Source: Streptomyces sp. NBC_01317
Lineage (GTDB): Bacteria > Actinomycetota > Actinomycetes > Streptomycetales > Streptomycetaceae
Length of the DNA: 64,000 bases
Reading direction: 5' to 3'
Assembly: GCF_035961655.1 (NCBI RefSeq)
Contig: NZ_CP108393.1
Location: 4,917,001 to 4,981,000, forward strand
In this document: in pieces, positions 41,924 through 49,894 of the stretch
Position numbering within the stretch: position 1 is the first letter of the stretch
How the letters are laid out: each line of letters begins with the position of its first letter
The notes under the pieces: generated by a model
Told to the model about the DNA's origin: nothing
Databases searched by the model: none
What the model saw: the letters and a program-made list of their open reading frames with translations, nothing else
Program-made: the position numbers and the translations under genes

Positions 41924-43054
41924 GTGGGGGATCTTGGGCGGGATGTCGGTGCGTTGAGCTCGTCCGGGGCGCCCTTTGGGGTGGTACGGGGGGAGGGGGG
42001 CGGCCTCGTTTATGCGAGTGGGCCCCGGACCCTGGTTGAGTTTGTGGAGACCACTTGGGCCTTCGGGGACCGGCCGTTTCTCCTGATCGGTGAGCGGACC
42101 TGTAGTTACGGGGAGTTCTTCGCCGCCTCTTCCGCTTTGGCTGTGCGGCTTGTGGGTGAGGAATTCGGGCTGCGGGGCGGGGATCGCGTGTGCATTGCCA
42201 TGAGCGATCGGGTCGAGTGGCAGGTTGCCTTCTGGGGCGTTCAGTTGGCGGGGTTGGTGGCTGTTCCCGTTGACACCTCTTGGGGGGAGGAGGCGTTCAC
42301 GTCCGTGCTCGACGACTGCGACCCCCGGTTGTTGTTCGTCGATCGTGAGAGGCTGCCGCGCGCTGCTGGTTGGGCCGATGCCGCCGCGGCGCGGGTTGTC
42401 GTGTGGGGTGAGGGCGGAGAGGGGGAGCTGGGGGGCGTCGATCCTGCTCTCGCTCCTCCCGCGCTCGACGTGCGGCCTGAGGACTTCTCCACCATCTTCT
42501 ACGCGGGTGAGGCGAGTTCGGGCCGGCCGCCCCTCGGCGCCGTTGCCACCCACCTTGCTCAGGCCGGGGCCGTGATGAACGCGCGCTTCTTCGCCGCCGT
42601 CTCCGATCTTGGGAAGCGGGGGCGGATTCCTGGGTTCGGGCCTGTGCCCGTCACGAACCTCGCGTACCCCTTCTTCCACCCCGCCGCCTTCGCCGACGTC
42701 TATCGCGCCATGGCAGTCGGCGGCGCCCTCCTGGTGGGGGAGAGAAAGGAAGAGGGGAAGGGGGAGGCGGATGCCGACCCGGGTGGGTTTCTCGCGGAGA
42801 CCTGTGGCGCCGTGCTTCTCGACGGGCGGCCCACCCCCGTCACCGAAGTCCGCGTCACCGGGGCCCGCGGCGAAGTCCTCCCCGACGGGGAAGCCGGGGA
42901 GCTGTGGCTGCGTGGGCAGTCGCTCGCGCGGGGGTACTGGGGCGATCCGGAGGCCGGCCGTGCCGCTTTCCCGGAAGGCGACGGTGGGTGGTTCCTGACC
43001 TGTGTCCGGGCCGCTGTCCGGGAGGGACGTGTCAGCCGGGACGGGGGAGAGTGA
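41924..43054 (+). pseudogene. Truncated, degenerate AMP-binding (acyl-CoA synthetase-like) gene
   Basis: The intact frame gives 376 residues against 500-550 for the ANL family. The N-terminal part is recognisable (LVEFVETTWAFGDRPFLLIGERTCSYGEFF, GGDRVCIAMSDRVEWQVAFWGVQLAGLVAVPVD). The ATP-binding P-loop, usually TSGTTGxPKG, reads YAGEASSGRPPLGAV and has lost its Lys. Roughly 100 residues including the YGxTE motif are missing between ALLVGERKEE and LLDGRPTPVTEVRV, although the late motif GEAGELWLRGQSLARGYWGDPEAG remains. The C-terminal catalytic-lysine domain is absent. Third codon positions carry more T than in neighbouring genes. Probably a decaying gene or a non-enzymatic remnant. The start codon is uncertain (GTG or TTG). 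Confidence 0.65.
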
Positions 43055-43064
43055 GGGGGCCCGC

Positions 43065-44456
43065 CTACGACCTCGTCACCCGCACCCTGAACTCGCCCCG
43101 TTCCTCCCCCACCACCGCGATCCGGATCCCGTTCGCCCGGTCCACGAACGACTCGCCCGGGCGGTACGGCGCGTCCGACAGCTCCGCGTGTACGTTCGGC
43201 CGCCGCGTGCAGCCCCCGCTCGTCTTCGCGCTGTCCGCGACCGTCACCGGCCCGCGCCCCGTGTCGACCCCCGAGTCCACCCGGTAGATCAGCACCCCCG
43301 GCCGGCACACCGCCTCGTCGTTGCCGGCCCGGGTGCGTACCTCCACCGCGTACCCCGCGTCCTCCGATATCGGTACGAACGTCAGCTTCGGGCCCCCCGC
43401 CGTCGCCAGCGGGCCCAGCAGGTGCTCACTGCTCCCGTCCGTGGAGGCGCAGCTGATCTGTGAGTCGTCCAGCCAGCCGAGCTTCCATTTGTGCCAGCCC
43501 AGCAGGTCGTTGTTGGCCCCCCAGTCCTCCGACATGATGTCCCAGTGCCCGACCGTGCCCCCGCCCTGCGGCGTGTACAGGTCGGGCAGGCCGAATACAT
43601 GGCCGTTCTCGTGGGGCAGCACCCGGTAACCCGTCTCCGCGTACGACCCCGAGCCGTCGTCCTGGCGGCTGTAGACGAACGACGTGTTGGCCAGCGGCAC
43701 GCCGTCCGCGTGGGGCGCGTCCCCGTTCCCCGAGAAGGTCACGGACAGGACCGTGTCCAGCGCCGAGGGGCCCGCGTTCGGCGTGACCAGGACGTTGATC
43801 AGGTCGTACTCGCTGAAGTCGACCTTCGGGTCCGCGACCCGCACGAGGTCCTCGACGAGCTTCCGGTAGCCCGGCTCGTACGGTGACCCGCGCACTATCC
43901 CGTACGCCGTGAAGTCCTGCGGCATCCGCAGCCACGTGGTCACCGGGGCCTCGGGACGGTAGTCGAGCCGCCCGTACGAGCTGGTCCTGAACCACTCCGA
44001 CGTCTGCGGGAAGAATTCCCCCAGCCGCCCGAGCGCGTCCCCCGGGCCCGGCGCGTCGGGGAAGTCGATCATCAGGTTCAGGGCGCGGACCGTGCCGGTG
44101 GAGGGGGAGTAGCCGGGCGGGGTGGGCACACCCTCGGACATCTGTACGGTGGAGCCGGAGGCGATACGGCACGGGCCGAGGGGCGAGTCCAGACCGGTGG
44201 CCGCCGGACCGGCGCTGGCCCGGGACGGGGCCTGGAGGGTCGCGCTCGCCGTGGTGAGCGCGGCGAGGGTGACCGCGGCGAGACCCGCGAGCGCGCCGAG
44301 CCGGCCGGGCCTGCGATGACGGCCGCGGTACGGGCCCGACCGTCCGTCGCCTCTGCCTCCCCCTGCGCCTCCCCCTGCGCCTCCGCCTCCGCCTGCGCCT
44401 CCGCCTCCGCCTCCGCCTCCCCCTCCGCCCCTGCGTATCCGACGCGTCTGCTGCAT
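43065..44456 (-). CDS. Secreted M6-family metalloprotease (immune inhibitor A-like)
   Basis: 463-residue exported zinc protease. The ATG at 44456 follows GGAGG. An odd N-terminus of Arg and long Gly runs (coded by 44344-44440, GGC/GGA triplet repeats) precedes the hydrophobic signal helix (LGALAGLAAVTLAALTTASAT). The catalytic zinc motif is LPHENGHVFGLPDLY, followed by GHWDIMSEDWGANNDLLGWHKWKLGW, typical of M6 peptidases. A C-terminal beta domain follows (IRIAVVGEERGEFRVRVTRS). The M6 prototype degrades host antimicrobial proteins; in soil streptomycetes a nutritional or developmental role is more likely. It is divergent from a TetR gene with paired operators in between. Confidence 0.88.
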   Translation of the reverse strand: MQQTRRIRRGGGGGGGGGGGAGGGGGAGGGAGGGRGDGRSGPYRGRHRRPGRLGALAGLAAVTLAALTTASATLQAPSRASAGPAATGLDSPLGPCRIASGSTVQMSEGVPTPPGYSPSTGTVRALNLMIDFPDAPGPGDALGRLGEFFPQTSEWFRTSSYGRLDYRPEAPVTTWLRMPQDFTAYGIVRGSPYEPGYRKLVEDLVRVADPKVDFSEYDLINVLVTPNAGPSALDTVLSVTFSGNGDAPHADGVPLANTSFVYSRQDDGSGSYAETGYRVLPHENGHVFGLPDLYTPQGGGTVGHWDIMSEDWGANNDLLGWHKWKLGWLDDSQISCASTDGSSEHLLGPLATAGGPKLTFVPISEDAGYAVEVRTRAGNDEAVCRPGVLIYRVDSGVDTGRGPVTVADSAKTSGGCTRRPNVHAELSDAPYRPGESFVDRANGIRIAVVGEERGEFRVRVTRS

Positions 44457-44672
44457 GCGGTCGCCTCCGGGTCCGCGGCGGCGGGCCGGTCCTGACCGCT
44501 GCCTGTTCGATACCGCTGCCTGTTCGCTCACCTGCCTGTTCGATCACCCTCCGTCGGTCGGCGTGTCGGCGCTCGCTGGGTGCGCCGATCGTGGGTTTTT
44601 TCCGGGTTTGTGTGTGGTTCGCGCATGATCGTTCCCCATGTGACCCAGGTCACGCGGGGAAGGTGAAATAAG

Positions 44673-44730
44673 CGGGGACCCTCTCCCCGTTTGCACCGGT
44701 GTTCCAAGGAAAACGGGGAAGCGATCCCCG
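44673..44730. promoter_or_regulatory. Two palindromic operators upstream of the TetR gene
   Basis: CGGGGA-N5-TCCCCG occurs twice, at 44673-44689 and 44714-44730. The flanks AAG...TTT and AAA...CTT make the pair inverted copies of each other. Position, size and spacing fit binding sites for the TetR regulator encoded 60 bp downstream, giving autoregulation and perhaps control of the divergent protease gene. Confidence 0.65.
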
Positions 44731-44790
44731 CTTACCGGGGGATCGGATCGAACGAAGATCGACCGAGGATCGACCGAGGGAGGGCCGGAC

Positions 44791-45447
44791 GTGACCACCA
44801 CCGCCGCGGAACCACGCGTGCGCCGCATTCCCCGGCCGCGCGCCGACGCGCTGCGCAACCGGGAGCGCATCGTGCACGCGGCCCGTGAGATGTTCGTGGA
44901 GTTCGGCCCCGAGGCCGCGTTCGACGAGATCGCCCGCCGCGCCGGCATCGGGAACGCCACGCTGTACCGGCACTTCCCCGACCGGCACTCCCTCGTCAAC
45001 GACGTCGTGCTCTCCGTGATGGCCCGTACCGCCGAACAGGCGGAGCGGGCCGCGATCGAGGAGGACGACCCGTTCGCCGCGCTGCGCCGCTTCGTGCACG
45101 CCGCCGCCGACGAGCGGATCGGGGCCCTGTGCCCCATGCTCTCCGGTACGTTCGACCGGGACCGCCCCGAACTGGACGCCCAGCGCGAGCGCCTCGAAGG
45201 CGCCGTGGAAGGGCTGATGGAGAGGGCCAGAAGGACAGGACAGCTGCGCGCCGACGTCGCCGTGGGCGATCTGATGGTCGCGCTGTCCCAGCTCACCCGC
45301 CCGTTGCCCGGTACCGGCTGCGTAGACATGGACCGGTTCACCCACCGGCATCTCCAGCTGTTCCTGGACGGACTGGCCGCCCCGGCCCGGTCCGTACTGC
45401 CGGGCAAGGCCGCCACCCTGGAGGATCTGCGCCGCGCCGCTCCGTGA
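44791..45447 (+). CDS. TetR family transcriptional regulator
   Basis: 218-residue repressor. The GTG at 44791 follows GGAGGG. The helix-turn-helix is RERIVHAAREMFVEFGPEAAFDEIARRAGIGNATLYRHFPDRHSLV (~24-70). The C-terminal ligand domain includes PFAALRRFVHAAADERIGAL and AVGDLMVALSQLTRPLPG, as in regulators of drug-efflux pumps. It lies directly upstream of a DHA2-type efflux transporter on the same strand (257-bp gap), so it most likely represses that pump until an inducing drug binds. That gap contains three copies of CAGGACACCGG (45483-45540) and GTAC-TTAC-GTAC at 45657-45668, a possible further site. Confidence 0.88.
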   Translation: MTTTAAEPRVRRIPRPRADALRNRERIVHAAREMFVEFGPEAAFDEIARRAGIGNATLYRHFPDRHSLVNDVVLSVMARTAEQAERAAIEEDDPFAALRRFVHAAADERIGALCPMLSGTFDRDRPELDAQRERLEGAVEGLMERARRTGQLRADVAVGDLMVALSQLTRPLPGTGCVDMDRFTHRHLQLFLDGLAAPARSVLPGKAATLEDLRRAAP

Positions 45448-45704
45448 CGCACCCTGAACCAAGACCCACGGACCAAAACCCTCAGGACACCGGACCGAAG
45501 AAACCCTCAGGACACCGGGCCAGATCTCCAGGACACCGGGCCAGACCTCACCAGGACGAACGTCCCGGGCGAACGTGCCGAACTTCGTCCGTCCATCACT
45601 CCGTCACTCAGTGACCCCAGTGACTCCATGACCTCGTAAGGCATGCACCGTCGCATGTACTTACGTACGTTTTCGCCTTTCTGCACCCTTAGGTGGATCC
45701 CTCC

Positions 45705-47243
45705 ATGTCAAAAACAGCCGAAACACGGCTCCCCGACCAGGACGCCTCGGCTCCTGACCCGACCCGTTGGAAAGCGTTGGCGTTCATCGCCCTCGCCCAG
45801 CTGATGGTCGTGCTCGACGCGACGATCGTGAACATCGCCCTGCCCTCCGCCCAGAAGGACCTCGGGATATCGGACGGCAACCGGCAGTGGGTCATCACGG
45901 CCTACGCGCTCGCCTTCGGTGGGCTCCTCCTCTTCGGCGGCCGTATCTCGGACCTGTGGGGACGCAAGCGCAGCTTCGTCGTCGGTCTCTCCGGCTTCGC
46001 CCTGGCGTCCGCGCTCGGCGGCGCGGCCACCAGTGAGTTCATGCTGCTCGGCGCCCGTGCCCTCCAGGGTGCCTTCGGTGCCCTTCTCGCCCCGGCGGCC
46101 CTGTCGCTCCTCGCGGTGACCTTCACCGACCCCAAGGAGCGCGCGAAGGCCTTCGGCATCTACGGGGCGATCGCCGGTGGCGGTGGCGCCGTGGGTCTGA
46201 TCCTCGGCGGCTTCCTCACCGAGTACCTCGACTGGCGCTGGACGTTCTTCGTCAACGTTCCCTTCGCGGTGGTCGCCGCCCTCGGCGCCTACTTCGTGAT
46301 CCGGGAGCCCTCGGGCACTCGTAACCGCTCCGCCCTGGACGTCCCCGGAGTGGTCCTCTCCACGCTGGGCCTGGTCTCGCTGGTGTACGGCTTCACCCGC
46401 GCCGAGTCCGAGGGCTGGTCCGACCCGTCGACCATCGGTCTCTTCGTCGCCTCCGCCGTGCTCCTGGCGGCGTTCGCGGTGGTCGAGTCCAAGGTCAAGA
46501 ACCCGCTGCTGCCGCTGCGCGTGGTGACCAACCGCAACCGCGGTGGTGTCTACCTCTCGCTGGGCCTCGCGATCATCGCGATGTTCGGGCTCTTCCTCTT
46601 CCTGACGTTCTACCTCCAGATCGTGAAGGGCTACTCGCCGGTCGAGACCGGCTTCGCCTTCCTCCCGATGATCGCGGGCATGATCATCGGCTCGACCCAG
46701 ATCGGTGCCCGGCTGATGACCCGGGTGCCCGCCCGGCTGCTGATGGGCCCGGGCTTCCTGCTCGCGGCCATCGCCATGCTGCTGCTGACGCAGCTGGAGA
46801 TCGGCTCCTCGTACGCCGGTCTGATCCTCCCGGCCGAGGTCATGCTGGGTCTCGGCATGGGTACGGCGTTCATGCCGGCCATGTCCCTCGCCACGTTCGG
46901 AGTCGAGCCGCGTGACTCGGGCGTCGCCTCCGCGATGGTGAACACCTCGCAGCAGGTCGGCGGCGCGGTCGGTACGGCCCTGCTGAACACGATCGCGGCC
47001 TCCGCGACCACCTCGTACCTCACCTCCCACGCCGTGGGCTCGGGCGGCCAGAAGCTGCTCCAGGCCCAGGCGCTGGTGCACGGTTACGCGAGCGCCATCT
47101 GGTGGGCCGTCGGGATCCTGGTCGCCGCCTCGGCGATCGCGGTCACGTTCATCACCGCCGGGCGTCCGAACATGGACCCGACGAAGGTCGGCGGCAGCGA
47201 AGGGGCCGAGGGCGAGGTCCAGGTCCCGGTCGCGATGCACTGA
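45705..47243 (+). CDS. MFS drug efflux transporter, DHA2 (14-TMS) family
   Basis: 512-residue proton-driven exporter of the EmrB/QacA group. The ATG at 45705 follows AGGTGG; an in-frame GTG four codons earlier is possible. Signature motifs: LMVVLDATIVNIALPSAQKDL (motif D1 region), WVITAYALAFGGLLLFGGRISDLWGRKRSF (motif A) and GGGGAVGLILGGFLTEYLDWRWTFFVNVPFA (motif C, antiporter). Fourteen hydrophobic helices are visible. Its regulator is probably the TetR protein encoded upstream. Export of antibiotics or dyes is likely, specificity unknown. It ends facing the MarR gene with a shared terminator. Confidence 0.9.
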   Translation: MSKTAETRLPDQDASAPDPTRWKALAFIALAQLMVVLDATIVNIALPSAQKDLGISDGNRQWVITAYALAFGGLLLFGGRISDLWGRKRSFVVGLSGFALASALGGAATSEFMLLGARALQGAFGALLAPAALSLLAVTFTDPKERAKAFGIYGAIAGGGGAVGLILGGFLTEYLDWRWTFFVNVPFAVVAALGAYFVIREPSGTRNRSALDVPGVVLSTLGLVSLVYGFTRAESEGWSDPSTIGLFVASAVLLAAFAVVESKVKNPLLPLRVVTNRNRGGVYLSLGLAIIAMFGLFLFLTFYLQIVKGYSPVETGFAFLPMIAGMIIGSTQIGARLMTRVPARLLMGPGFLLAAIAMLLLTQLEIGSSYAGLILPAEVMLGLGMGTAFMPAMSLATFGVEPRDSGVASAMVNTSQQVGGAVGTALLNTIAASATTSYLTSHAVGSGGQKLLQAQALVHGYASAIWWAVGILVAASAIAVTFITAGRPNMDPTKVGGSEGAEGEVQVPVAMH

Positions 47244-47375
47244 CGGTGCCGCGGAAGCGGAAGGCGACGGTGTACGAAGCGGTGGCGCGGTGATCCCGTG
47301 CCGGCCGTGGTGAGAAAAAGAGTGCGAAAAAGAGTGCGAAAAAGCGCGGTCGGCGATCGCGCGGCACGGTAAGAC

Positions 47376-47422
47376 GGATCTGCCCTGGTGTCGCAGCGGT
47401 TCAGCGGCGCCAGGGCAGATCC
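47376..47422. terminator. Terminator shared by the MFS and MarR genes
   Basis: Perfect 13-bp inverted repeat GGATCTGCCCTGG / CCAGGGCAGATCC with a 21-nt loop. The right arm lies inside the last codons of the MarR gene. Left of it, 47311-47345 has a tandem GAGTGCGAAAAA repeat. Confidence 0.75.
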
Positions 47423-48018
47423 GCGCCCGTACCCTCCGGCTGCAACCCCTTCGCGATCACCCACATGATCTCGCCGAGCTGGGTCACCTGCTCGGGGGTC
47501 AGCCGGTCGAAGATCGCCTGGCGTACGGCGGTGACGTGTTCCGGCGCGGACCGCGCGAGCACCTCGTTGCCCTCGTCCGTCAGGTACGCGTTCTGGCCGC
47601 GCTTGTCGGAGGGACAGTCCTCGCGCCGGACCCAGCCGTACTTCTCCAGCCGCGCGATCGCGTGCGAGAGCCGGGACCGGGTGATCTTGGCGGCCCTGGC
47701 CAGCTCCGTCATCCGCATGCGGCGGCGGGGGGCGCGGGCGAGGTAGACCATCAGGGCGTAGTAGATGTGCGGCATGCCGGCGTCGCGCTGGAGCTGGCGG
47801 TCGAGATGGTCCTCCAGGAGGGTGCTGCCCTGGACGTAGGCCTGCCAGGTGTCCTGCTCGGCGGGGGTGAGCCAGCGCGGGTCCGCGCCGCTGCCTATAC
47901 CGCCTGTACGGCTGCTCGTACCGCCCGTGCTGCTCGTACCGCCTGTGCTGTCCGTACCGCGTGTGCTGTCCGTACTACCGCCCGTTCCGGCCGCGCTGCC
48001 GGAGGATGCCGTGGTCAT
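47401..48018 (-). CDS. MarR family transcriptional regulator
   Basis: 205-residue regulator. The ATG at 48018 opens with a ~45-residue Ser/Thr/Gly tail of short repeats (STGGTSSTGGTSS), coded by ~18-bp tandem DNA repeats and absent from most MarR proteins. The winged-helix core follows: MRMTELARAAKITRSRLSHAIARLEKYGWVRREDCPSDKRGQNAYLTDEG (~100-150), with dimer helices on both sides. It is divergent from a DODA-type dioxygenase gene; palindromes in the 118-bp gap suggest it controls that gene and itself. The ligand is probably phenolic or quinone-like given the neighbour (inference). Confidence 0.87.
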   Translation of the reverse strand: MTTASSGSAAGTGGSTDSTRGTDSTGGTSSTGGTSSRTGGIGSGADPRWLTPAEQDTWQAYVQGSTLLEDHLDRQLQRDAGMPHIYYALMVYLARAPRRRMRMTELARAAKITRSRLSHAIARLEKYGWVRREDCPSDKRGQNAYLTDEGNEVLARSAPEHVTAVRQAIFDRLTPEQVTQLGEIMWVIAKGLQPEGTGADLPWRR

Positions 48019-48042
48019 GAGGCCACTCTACCTATTCTTGAA

Positions 48043-48094
48043 AGTTAAACTAGATGCGGCTAGGCTTGCTGCGGCAAGTGCTTGAGGTCTCAAG
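48043..48094. promoter_or_regulatory. Palindromic sites between marR and the dioxygenase gene
   Basis: AGTT-A-AACT at 48043-48051 (inside TTGAAAGTTAAACTAG) and the perfect palindrome CTTGAG-GT-CTCAAG at 48081-48094. Both are in the divergent promoter region and are candidates for MarR binding. Confidence 0.5.
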
Positions 48095-48136
48095 TAAGAG
48101 TCCGGACCATCCGAACGGATCACCTTTGGAGTCGCC

Positions 48137-48925
48137 ATGAACGCCGTCGCGGAGCGCATGCCAGCCCTCTACCTCTCCCATGGCGCGCCCCCTCTCGCGG
48201 ACGACGCGAACTGGACCCGCGAACTGGCCGCGTGGTCCGCGGCACTGCCCCGCCCCAAGGCGATCCTGATGGTCTCCGCCCACTGGGAAGAGGCTCCGCT
48301 CGCGCTCGGTGCGACCGAGACCGTACCTCTTGTGTACGACTTCTGGGGATTCCCCGAACGCTATTACACGGTGGAGTACGCGGCGCCGGGTGCGCCGGAA
48401 CTGGCTGACTCCGTAAGGAAGTTGCTGCGCGGCGCCGGTACGCCCGTACAGGACGTACCGGACCGCGGTCTCGACCACGGGGCCTATGTGCCCCTGGTGG
48501 AGATGTTCCCCGAGGCCGACATCCCCGTCCTCCAGGTCTCCATGCCCACCCTCGATCCGAGGAAGCTGCTGGAGATCGGGCGCAAGCTGGCGCCGCTGCG
48601 GGACGAAGGGGTGCTGATTGTCGGCAGCGGCTTCTTCACCCACAACCTGGCGGCACTGCGACACGCCGGCGGCGGGGTGCCGGGCTGGTCGGCGGAGTTC
48701 GACGACTGGGGGACGCGGGCGCTGCTCGCGCAGGACATCGACGCGCTGCTCGACTTCGAGAACAAGGCGCCGGCGGGGCGGCTGGCCCATCCCCGTACGG
48801 AACACTTCGCGCCGCTCTTCGTCACGCTCGGCGCCTCGGAGGCGGTCGGGGAGCTGGACAGCGGGCGGAGCGTGATCGACGGCTTCTGGATGGGGCTGGC
48901 GAAGAGGTCGCTGCAATTCGGCTGA
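48137..48925 (+). CDS. DODA-type extradiol aromatic ring-opening dioxygenase
   Basis: 262-residue class III extradiol dioxygenase of the 4,5-DOPA dioxygenase/YgiD group, which cleaves catechol-type rings with a metal held by histidines. Metal ligands are in place: YLSHGAPP (His-15), VSAHWEE (His-49) and LDHGAYVPL, with a catalytic His in HPRTEHFAPL near residue 230. The ATG at 48137 follows TTTGGAG. Bacterial members also act on other catechols, so the substrate is open. Regulation is probably by the divergent MarR protein. The length is normal for the family. Confidence 0.9.
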   Translation: MNAVAERMPALYLSHGAPPLADDANWTRELAAWSAALPRPKAILMVSAHWEEAPLALGATETVPLVYDFWGFPERYYTVEYAAPGAPELADSVRKLLRGAGTPVQDVPDRGLDHGAYVPLVEMFPEADIPVLQVSMPTLDPRKLLEIGRKLAPLRDEGVLIVGSGFFTHNLAALRHAGGGVPGWSAEFDDWGTRALLAQDIDALLDFENKAPAGRLAHPRTEHFAPLFVTLGASEAVGELDSGRSVIDGFWMGLAKRSLQFG

Positions 48926-49210
48926 GGGGGCGGGTGCGCGGGGCGGTCCTCAGCGGGCCGGCGGGTCGGGCCCGGAGGAGTGCAGCCGCTCCAGGGCCTC
49001 GTCGAGCGTGCCGGTGGAATCGGGCGGGCCGTCGCTGTCGATCGGGCCGCCGGTGGAATCGCCAGGGCCGTTGCTGTTGTTGTTACTGATGCCGGTGGTG
49101 ACGCCGGTGGTGTGCTTACCCGCACGCCAGGCGCGGCGCCGACGATGACGTGACGGACCGCAGACCTTCGGTGACGGCCCACGGACCGAAGCCGTGGGAC
49201 CCGGCAAGAG

Positions 49211-49741
49211 CTACACCTCAGGCCCCAGCCGCTTCTCGTACCACGCCACGTCCCAGTAGCGCCCGAACTTCCGGCCGACCTCGCCGTACGTCCCCACGTG
49301 CCGGAAGCCGAAGCGGGTGTGCAGCCGGGCCGAGGCGTCGTTGGGCAGGGCGATGCCCGCGTACGCGCGATGCACGTCCTCATCCGCCAGCGCGTCGAAA
49401 AGCGCCTGGTAGAGCAGGGTGCCGAGGCCCCGGCCCACGCGGTCGGGCGCGCAGTAGACGCTGACTTCCACGGAAGTGGAGTAGGCGGGCTTGGGACGGA
49501 ACGGGCTGCTCGTCGCGTACCCGAGAATGCGGGCAGACGGGACATCCTGAGCAACCAAAAGGCGGTACGGGCCGTCTACAGGGTGAGAGCGCAGCCACGG
49601 CAGCCGCTCCTCCGGAGTGAAGGCAACGGTGTCGAAAGTGATGGCCGTCTCATGGATGAAGTGGTTGTAAATGTCCGTGAGTGCGCCGAGATCGGCCTCC
49701 GTCCCGGCCCTGACCTGCACGTCCGTCGGCGGCTGCGGCAT
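49211..49741 (-). CDS. GNAT acetyltransferase, phosphinothricin acetyltransferase-like
   Basis: 176-residue acetyl-CoA-dependent N-acetyltransferase. The ATG at 49741 follows GAGGGAGGG. Features: VQVRAGTEADLGALTDIYNHFIHETAITFDTVAFTPEERLPWLR at the N-terminus, YSTSVEVSVYCAPDRVGRGLGTLLYQALFDAL (acetyl-CoA motif), LPNDASARLHTRFGFRHVGTYGEVGRKFGRYWDVAWYEKRL at the C-terminus. This is the Bar/Pat pattern of enzymes that acetylate phosphinothricin, methionine sulfone and similar amino acids. It may protect against such compounds. It is divergent from hrdD. The 285-bp gap on its other side (48926-49210) holds a fragment resembling the start of a questin-oxidase-type protein but no intact gene. Confidence 0.85.
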   Translation of the reverse strand: MPQPPTDVQVRAGTEADLGALTDIYNHFIHETAITFDTVAFTPEERLPWLRSHPVDGPYRLLVAQDVPSARILGYATSSPFRPKPAYSTSVEVSVYCAPDRVGRGLGTLLYQALFDALADEDVHRAYAGIALPNDASARLHTRFGFRHVGTYGEVGRKFGRYWDVAWYEKRLGPEV

Positions 49742-49800
49742 GCGCCCTCCCTCGTCGGCCGGACAGGGTACTGCATGATCACAAAAATCCAGGTACGCAG

Positions 49801-49827
49801 GGGAATTCTGTCCTGATTCCAGTCGTT
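49801..49827 (+). promoter_or_regulatory. SigR-type promoter of hrdD
   Basis: GGGAAT at 49801-49806 and GTT at 49825-49827 with exactly 18 bp between, a full match to the thiol-stress SigR consensus GGGAAT-N18-GTT of Streptomyces. Transcription would start about 60 bp ahead of the hrdD ATG. Control of hrdD by SigR is known in S. coelicolor. Confidence 0.85.
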
Positions 49828-49894
49828 GTTTCCAACGGATGCAGGGCACCCGAAAGGGTGTCGCGACCTACTCAGTCCAGTTAAGGGAGCTCGC

